DNA of 9,045 nucleotides, from NCBI GenBank assembly GCA_002316345.1, contig DCDI01000005.1:5918-14962 (forward strand), read 5' to 3'. This document shows, piece by piece, positions 4,205-9,045 of the stretch (positions are counted from its first letter, which is position 1; each line of letters opens with the position of its first letter). Made by a program: the position numbers and the translations under genes. Below the pieces are notes generated by a model. That model worked only from the letters and a program-made list of their open reading frames with translations, ran no database searches and was not told the origin of the DNA. Source of the DNA: Phyllobacteriaceae bacterium UBA1059 (GTDB lineage Bacteria; Pseudomonadota; Alphaproteobacteria; Rhizobiales; Rhizobiaceae).

Positions 4205-7200
4205 GCATTTCAGATATCTTCATCCGCCGGCCCGTTCTTTCGACGGTGCTTGGCCTCATGATCCTGCTCCTGGGTTTCCAGGGGTTGTTCAATCTTGCCG
4301 TGCGCCAATATCCGGAAGTCGAGGAAACGGTCATCACCGTGACCACGACCTATCCGGGCGCATCGGCAGACCTGATCCAGGGCTTCATCACCGCGCCGAT
4401 TTCTCGCGCCGTCGCGACCACGGAAAACATCAACTACGTCACGTCGCAGAGCACGCCCTCGGCCAGCGTCGTCACCGTCACCATGACGCTGGGCTCTGAT
4501 CCGGATTCGGCGCTGACGGAAGTGATCGCCAAGGTCAATCAGGTGCGCGGCGACCTGCCGACGGAGGCGGAGGACCCGGTCATCGTCAAGGGCACGGGCC
4601 AGCAGTTCGCCATGATGTATCTGGCGATGCAGAACCCTCAGATGACCAATGAACAGGTCACCGAATATATCGAGCGCGTTATTCGCCCGCGCATGTCGAC
4701 CATTCCAGGTGTTGCCGAGATTCAGATCTTCGGCGCCGCCGATTACTCCATGCGCGTCTGGATCGATCCCATCCGTCTCGCCGCACGCGGCTTGACTGCG
4801 TCTGAAGTGCAAACCGCAATTGCCGCTTCCAACTTCCTTGCGGCACCGGGCAAGACCAAGAACAACCTCGTTTCCTACGCCATCACCGTTCAATCGACCT
4901 TGCAGAACCCTGAAGCGTTCGGCGCCTTGCCGCTGAAGGCCGAGGGCGACGAGGTCGTGCGTTTGCGCGATGTCGCCACGATCGAGCTTGCCGCCGAAAA
5001 CACCGACACGATCGTGACGTTCAACGGTCAGCCCGGCACCTTTATCGGCGTGTTCCCGACGCCGGCTGCCAATCCGCTCGACACCGCAAGCGCGGTGATC
5101 AAGGAACTGCCGGCCATCCAGGCATCGCTGCCCGAGGGCATGACGATGACGATGATGTATGACTCCACCGAGCAGATCAGCGCGTCCATCGAGGAAGTTT
5201 TCAAGACGATCGCCGAAGCGGTGTTCGTCGTGGTCGTGGTCATCCTTCTATTCCTTGGCTCGTTCCGCTCGGTACTGATGCCGATCGTCACCATTCCGCT
5301 GTCGCTCATCGGCGTTTGCGCCGTGCTGCTGGCGATGGGCTATTCGATCAACCTCCTGACCTTGCTTGCGATGGTGCTGGCAATCGGCCTCGTGGTCGAT
5401 GACGCCATCGTGGTGGTGGAAAACATCCACCGCCATATCGAAGAGGGGATGGAGCCACGCGATGCGGCCTTCAAGGGCATGCGCGAGATCACCGGCCCGA
5501 TTGTCGCCATGACGATCACGCTGGCGGCCGTGTTCGCGCCGCTTGCCTTTACCGGTGGCTTGACGGGTTCGCTGTTCCGCGAATTCGCGCTCACCCTTGC
5601 CGGCGCGGTGGTTCTTTCGGGCATCATCGCCTTGACGATCACGCCGATGATGTCGGCGCGCCTGCTCAAAAAAGGCAATCACAGCCGCTTCCAGAAGTTC
5701 GTCGATCGCACCTTCGCGCGGCTGGAAAATCGCTACGAACGTCTTGTCGGCGGTTCGCTGAAATATCGACCGGTCACGCTGCTGATCGTGATCGTGCTGG
5801 TTGGCTTGACCGGCTTCATGTTCACAAAGACATCGAGCGAGCTGGCGCCTGAAGAAGATCAGGGCGCTCTCTTCGCGCTGGTGACGGCACCGCCCTACGC
5901 GACCGCCGAATACACCAATACCTACACAACCCAGATGCGCGGATTGACCGAAGATATTCCCGAGTTGCGGGCGAACTTCTCGGTTGTCGGCATGGGTGGT
6001 GCGACCAACTCGGCCTTTGCGCTCTGGGCCTTCAAGGACTGGGCGGATCGAGACCGGTCTCAAGCCGAAATCCAGCAGGATATCCAGGGCCGCATCTCCA
6101 AGGTCGCCGGTGTGGAGGCGCTGGTCTTCTCTCCGCCATCGCTGCCAGGTGCCGGTGGCGGTCTTCCGATCTCGCTGGTGCTCCAGACCACCGGTGAGTC
6201 CAGCCGCCTCTACGAACTGGCGGAACAGGTGCGCAAACAAGCGCAGGAATCCGGCCGCTTCATCGTGGTGCAAAACTCGCTGAAGTATGACGCCAACCAG
6301 GTTGTTGTGACCATCAATCGCGACCGCGCTGCTGCGCTGAACATTTCGGTTCGCGAGATCGGCGCAACGCTTGGCCTGATGGTTGGTGGCGGTTCGATCG
6401 CGCAGTTCGACCGCGATTCGAACAGCTACGACATCATCATGCAGGTGCCGCAGGAATATCGAAACAACCCGGAGAGGTTGGGCGAATTCTTTGTTCGCAG
6501 CACCACCGGCGAGATGGTTCCGCTGTCGGCGGTCGTGTCGATCAATACCGGCGTCACGGCCACGGCGATCGAGCAGTTCAACCAACTCAACTCCGCCACG
6601 ATCTCGGCGCTGCCTGTGCCGAGCGTGACCACGGGTGAAGGTCTGTCGACGCTCGAAAACATCGCGCGTCCCCTCCTGCAGGACGGCTACTTCATCGATT
6701 ATTCCGGTCAGTCGCGCCTTGAAGTCGAGCAGGGCAATACGATCCTGATCGCCTTCCTCGCGGCTGTCGTGGTGATCTATCTCGTGCTCGCGGCTCAGTT
6801 CGAGAGCTTCCGCGATCCGCTGATCATCATGATGTCGGTGCCCTTGTCGATCTTCGGCGCGATCCTGCCGCTCAACCTCGGTCTGGGAACGCTGAACATC
6901 TACACGCAGGTGGGTCTGATCACGCTGATCGGCTTGATCACCAAGCACGGAATTTTGCTTGTGGAGTTCGCCAACCAGCAGCGTGAAGAGCATGGGCTGA
7001 ACCGCGTCGACGCCATTATCGCCTCGGCCAAGGTTCGTTTGCGCCCGATCTTGATGACCACGGCCGCCATGGCGCTCGGCATTGCGCCACTTCTGGTCGC
7101 GTCGGGTGCGGGTGCCGCAGCGCGTTTCGCGATGGGTCTGGTGATCGTCACCGGCATCCTGATCGGCACGATGTTCACGCTCTTCGTGGTGCCGATGTTC

Positions 7201-7287
7201 TACACTTTCCTTGCCCACAAGGAGACGCATGGCGAACGCCAAGCTAAGCACGACAAGCCGCTTGCCCTTCCCGCACCTGCTGAATAA
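4201..7287 (+). CDS. RND multidrug efflux pump, HAE1 / MexI-like inner-membrane subunit
   Basis: A full-length (1028 residues) resistance-nodulation-division transporter. The start MSISDIFIRRPVLSTVLGLM is typical, with TM1 at about residues 10-30. Then come the first porter region (TTTYPGASADLIQ; VNQVRGDLP), TM2-6 at about 335-490, a second half starting near TM7 (about 522-540), and TM8-12 at about 845-1010. The proton-relay residues are present: D400 and D401 in TM4 (GLVVDDAIVVVENIH) and K915 in TM10 (GLITKHGILLVEFA), equivalent to AcrB D407, D408 and K940. The pump exchanges protons for amphipathic drugs or metabolites as a trimer in the inner membrane. Size and N-terminus resemble MexI of the MexGHI-OpmD system, but substrates cannot be inferred. 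It is translationally coupled to the adaptor by ATGA. No outer-membrane channel gene follows. Confidence 0.96.
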   Translation: MSISDIFIRRPVLSTVLGLMILLLGFQGLFNLAVRQYPEVEETVITVTTTYPGASADLIQGFITAPISRAVATTENINYVTSQSTPSASVVTVTMTLGSDPDSALTEVIAKVNQVRGDLPTEAEDPVIVKGTGQQFAMMYLAMQNPQMTNEQVTEYIERVIRPRMSTIPGVAEIQIFGAADYSMRVWIDPIRLAARGLTASEVQTAIAASNFLAAPGKTKNNLVSYAITVQSTLQNPEAFGALPLKAEGDEVVRLRDVATIELAAENTDTIVTFNGQPGTFIGVFPTPAANPLDTASAVIKELPAIQASLPEGMTMTMMYDSTEQISASIEEVFKTIAEAVFVVVVVILLFLGSFRSVLMPIVTIPLSLIGVCAVLLAMGYSINLLTLLAMVLAIGLVVDDAIVVVENIHRHIEEGMEPRDAAFKGMREITGPIVAMTITLAAVFAPLAFTGGLTGSLFREFALTLAGAVVLSGIIALTITPMMSARLLKKGNHSRFQKFVDRTFARLENRYERLVGGSLKYRPVTLLIVIVLVGLTGFMFTKTSSELAPEEDQGALFALVTAPPYATAEYTNTYTTQMRGLTEDIPELRANFSVVGMGGATNSAFALWAFKDWADRDRSQAEIQQDIQGRISKVAGVEALVFSPPSLPGAGGGLPISLVLQTTGESSRLYELAEQVRKQAQESGRFIVVQNSLKYDANQVVVTINRDRAAALNISVREIGATLGLMVGGGSIAQFDRDSNSYDIIMQVPQEYRNNPERLGEFFVRSTTGEMVPLSAVVSINTGVTATAIEQFNQLNSATISALPVPSVTTGEGLSTLENIARPLLQDGYFIDYSGQSRLEVEQGNTILIAFLAAVVVIYLVLAAQFESFRDPLIIMMSVPLSIFGAILPLNLGLGTLNIYTQVGLITLIGLITKHGILLVEFANQQREEHGLNRVDAIIASAKVRLRPILMTTAAMALGIAPLLVASGAGAAARFAMGLVIVTGILIGTMFTLFVVPMFYTFLAHKETHGERQAKHDKPLALPAPAE

Positions 7288-7289
7288 GC

Positions 7290-7305
7290 GGGCAGCGTTC
7301 TGCCC
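7290..7305 (+). other. Perfect hairpin abutting the start codon of the next gene
   Basis: GGGCAG (7290-7295), loop CGTT, CTGCCC (7300-7305) is a perfect six-base-pair stem filling the whole gap between the pump stop codon (7285-7287) and the ATG at 7306. There is no T-run, so it is not an intrinsic terminator. It occupies the place where a ribosome binding site would be, so it could damp translation of the downstream gene or protect the mRNA 3' end of the pump. Confidence 0.5.
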
Positions 7306-7638
7306 ATGAAGTATCCGGTTACACCTGATGGCCGGTACTTCGTGGTGCGGGGCAGGCTTTGGCGGACGAGCAAACCCGACCTCGGCGAGGCTGAGCGAGC
7401 GGGTTTGGTCAAGCAGTTGATGACGGAGCGCCGGGACATAGCCCTGGCGCGCCGTTCGCATGATGGGGACGCCGAAAAGCAAGCGCGTGGCCGCGTCGAC
7501 CTAGCCAAGATCGGGCTGGGCGAACGCGGGCCGGTCTGGTGGACGGATGGAGCGCCCGATTACAACCGCAAGATGGCGGTGAACTCACCTTATGCCGACT
7601 GGTACAGCGCGCTGCAAAAACCCGAACCAGCGGCGTAA
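7306..7638 (+). CDS. Conserved-looking hypothetical protein (110 aa)
   Basis: A 110-residue soluble protein that I cannot assign to a function. It begins MKYPVTPDGRYFVVRGRLWR, followed by a charged helical stretch (residues about 24-60, GEAERAGLVKQLMTERRDI and onward), and ends with a tryptophan-rich part, GERGPVWWTDGAPDYNRKM and YADWYSAL. I have an impression of similar open frames in other alphaproteobacteria, annotated only as hypothetical, but cannot check this. Amino-acid content looks like a real protein: balanced charge and clear helix periodicity. There is no signal peptide or membrane segment. It lies 18 bases after the pump gene and may share its transcript, but has no Shine-Dalgarno sequence; a hairpin fills that space instead. 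It is followed after 65 bases by the oxidoreductase gene. Any role in efflux is unproven. Confidence 0.75.
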   Translation: MKYPVTPDGRYFVVRGRLWRTSKPDLGEAERAGLVKQLMTERRDIALARRSHDGDAEKQARGRVDLAKIGLGERGPVWWTDGAPDYNRKMAVNSPYADWYSALQKPEPAA

Positions 7639-7703
7639 CCCGTTGCGGTTCGATGCCAGCCGGTTCATGATTCCACCCGGAGGACGTATTCGGGAGGGTT
7701 GGA

Positions 7704-9045
7704 ATGGCGGCTGCGCGGGACACCGAGAGCTTCGACTATATCATCGTGGGTGCCGGCTCGGCCGGCTGTGTGCTGGCCAATCGCCTGTCGGCTGATCCCA
7801 ACACCCGCGTTCTCTTGCTCGAAGCCGGCGGCCGTGACCTCTACCATTGGATCCACATTCCCGTCGGCTATCTCTACACGATCGGCAATCCACGCACCGA
7901 CTGGATGTTTCAGACCGAGGTTGAGAAGGGCCTGGGCGACCGGGCGATCGGCTATGCGCGCGGCAAGGTCCTGGGTGGATCGTCGTCCATCAATGGCATG
8001 ATTTATATGCGCGGTCAGGCTGAGGATTATGACGGCTGGGCGCAGGCCGGCAACACCGGCTGGTCTTGGGCCGACGTGCTGCCGGTCTTCAAGAAGTTCG
8101 AGCGCTTCTATGATGGCGCCAGCGAATTTCACGGCGCCGAGGGCGAGTTGCGCGTCGACAAGCAGCGGCTGAAATGGGCGGTACTAGATGCTGTGCGCGA
8201 TGCCGCGCAGGAGATCGGCCTGCCGCATTCGCACGACTTCAACACCGGAGATAATGAAGGCGTCGGCTATTTCCATGTGACGCAAAAGGGCGGTTTGCGC
8301 TGGAGCGCCGTGCGCGCCTTTCTCAACCCCGCCCGCAAACGCCCGAACCTGAAGATCACCACCAAGGCCACCGTCGAAAAGGTGACGGTGAAGGACGGCC
8401 GCGCCACTGGCATCGCCTACCGCGTGAATGGCCAGGAAATGCAAGCGCTGGCCGCGCGTGAGGTGATCCTGAGCGCCGGCGCGATCGGCTCGCCGCATCT
8501 GCTGCAACTGTCAGGCATCGGGGATGGCGAGACGCTGGGCGAACACGGGATCGATGTTGTGCGTCACCTGCCGGGCGTCGGCCGCAACCTGCAGGACCAT
8601 CTGCAGATACGTGCCGTCTATGGCGTCACCGGCATTCCCACGCTGAACCAGTTCGCCAACTCACTGTTCGGCCGCGTGCGGATGGGGCTGGAATTCGCGC
8701 TGCGCCGCACCGGGCCGCTCACAATGGCGCCGAGCCAGCTCGGCATCTTCGCCAAAAGTAATGAGCGCTATGCGACCCCCAACATCGAGTTCCACGTCCA
8801 GCCGCTTTCCACCGAAAAGCTCGGCGAGCGGCTGCATGATTTTCCCGGCGTCACCGCTTCGGTCTGCAATCTGCGCCCGACCAGCCGTGGCTCGGTGACG
8901 CTGCGCTCGAAGGACCCGACCCAAACGCCGAAGATCGCGCCGAACTATCTGGCGACGCCGGAAGACGAGATGGTGGCGGTGGAATCGCTGCGCTATGCGC
9001 GCCGCTTGTTCGAGACCAAGGCCATGGCTCCCTACACACCGAGGG
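7704..9045 (+). CDS. GMC-family FAD-dependent oxidoreductase (choline/alcohol dehydrogenase type), 3' end missing
   Basis: 447 complete codons are visible, the N-terminal 80-85% of a family usually 530-550 residues long. The FAD-binding Rossmann motif GAGSAG lies at residues 16-21 in DYIIVGAGSAGCVLANRLSA, with the acidic ribose-binding E40 at LLLEAGG. GMC signature 1 lies at 86-104 (RGKVLGGSSSINGMIYMRG) and signature 2 at 259-273 (GAIGSPHLLQLSGIG), followed by GVGRNLQDHL (291-300). Family members oxidise alcohols such as choline, or alkyl and sugar alcohols, using FAD. The C-terminal catalytic His/Asn region is outside the window, so substrate and activity cannot be judged; no betaine genes (betB, betI) are visible to support choline. 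ATG 7704 has a good ribosome binding site, GGGAGG, about seven bases upstream. No signal peptide; cytoplasmic or membrane-associated. Confidence 0.93.
   Translation, partial: MAAARDTESFDYIIVGAGSAGCVLANRLSADPNTRVLLLEAGGRDLYHWIHIPVGYLYTIGNPRTDWMFQTEVEKGLGDRAIGYARGKVLGGSSSINGMIYMRGQAEDYDGWAQAGNTGWSWADVLPVFKKFERFYDGASEFHGAEGELRVDKQRLKWAVLDAVRDAAQEIGLPHSHDFNTGDNEGVGYFHVTQKGGLRWSAVRAFLNPARKRPNLKITTKATVEKVTVKDGRATGIAYRVNGQEMQALAAREVILSAGAIGSPHLLQLSGIGDGETLGEHGIDVVRHLPGVGRNLQDHLQIRAVYGVTGIPTLNQFANSLFGRVRMGLEFALRRTGPLTMAPSQLGIFAKSNERYATPNIEFHVQPLSTEKLGERLHDFPGVTASVCNLRPTSRGSVTLRSKDPTQTPKIAPNYLATPEDEMVAVESLRYARRLFETKAMAPYTPR

Noticed and set aside
4210..4893. Minus-strand open frame opposite the start of the pump gene
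   Set aside because: Shadow composition (G/R/H/D), no motif, fully inside a well-supported gene.
5248..7482. Very long minus-strand open frame (744 codons) opposite the pump gene
   Set aside because: Typical antisense shadow in a GC-rich gene: H/R/D/Q-rich without any domain, in register with pump codons. Length alone is explained by rare stop-complement codons on the coding strand.
7639..7703. Possible terminator or promoter between the unknown gene and the oxidoreductase
   Set aside because: Only short imperfect complementarity (CCGGTT/CCCGG region) and no T-run or -35/-10 pair beyond the ribosome binding site of the oxidoreductase.
1..9045. CRISPR arrays, tRNA genes, insertion sequences, prophage or defence genes
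   Set aside because: No spaced repeats, no cloverleaf-like sequence, no transposase or integrase motif, and all sizeable frames are accounted for by ordinary chromosomal genes.

Overview
The window reads as an ordinary chromosomal stretch of a high-GC alphaproteobacterium, most likely of the order Hyphomicrobiales (Rhizobiales). This is inferred from a DUF2585/UPF0314 protein (a family I know mainly from rhizobia and relatives), promoter elements resembling the rhizobial housekeeping pattern CTTGAC-N17-CTATAT, and a TTAA-N7-TTAA box that fits the cell-cycle regulator CtrA. I see no tRNA, rRNA, CRISPR array, insertion sequence or integrase, and base composition looks even throughout.

Left part (1-1820). 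A glycosyltransferase related to carotenoid glucosyltransferase CrtX runs leftward and is cut by the window edge. Divergent from it is a DUF2585 membrane protein of unknown function, best read from a TTG at 791. After it lies a 200-base gene-free stretch that is not empty: an 11-bp tandem repeat forming a CtrA-type box, a long GC-rich hairpin, and a rho-independent terminator, in the right order and spacing for a small RNA gene of about 85-90 nt. On the minus strand follows a 53-residue membrane protein resembling the Thivi_2564 family.

Middle part (1821-7287). A small metallophosphoesterase (+) meets a TetR-type repressor gene (-) tail to tail with a 14-bp overlap. The repressor is divergent from a two-gene RND efflux operon: a membrane-anchored periplasmic adaptor and a 1028-residue HAE1/MexI-like pump with the proton-relay residues in place. 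The two pump genes overlap by ATGA and are presumably co-translated. A perfect 7-2-7 palindrome lies just behind a perfect CTTGAC -35 element facing the pump genes, so the local repressor very likely controls the pump and perhaps itself. No outer-membrane channel gene is present, so a TolC-like partner must be encoded elsewhere.

Right part (7288-9045). Directly after the pump comes a 110-residue conserved-looking protein of unknown function whose start codon abuts a perfect small hairpin and lacks a clear ribosome binding site. The window ends inside a GMC-family FAD oxidoreductase (choline/alcohol dehydrogenase type). I found no convincing new multi-gene system. The candidate small RNA at about 1450-1538 is the most interesting item.
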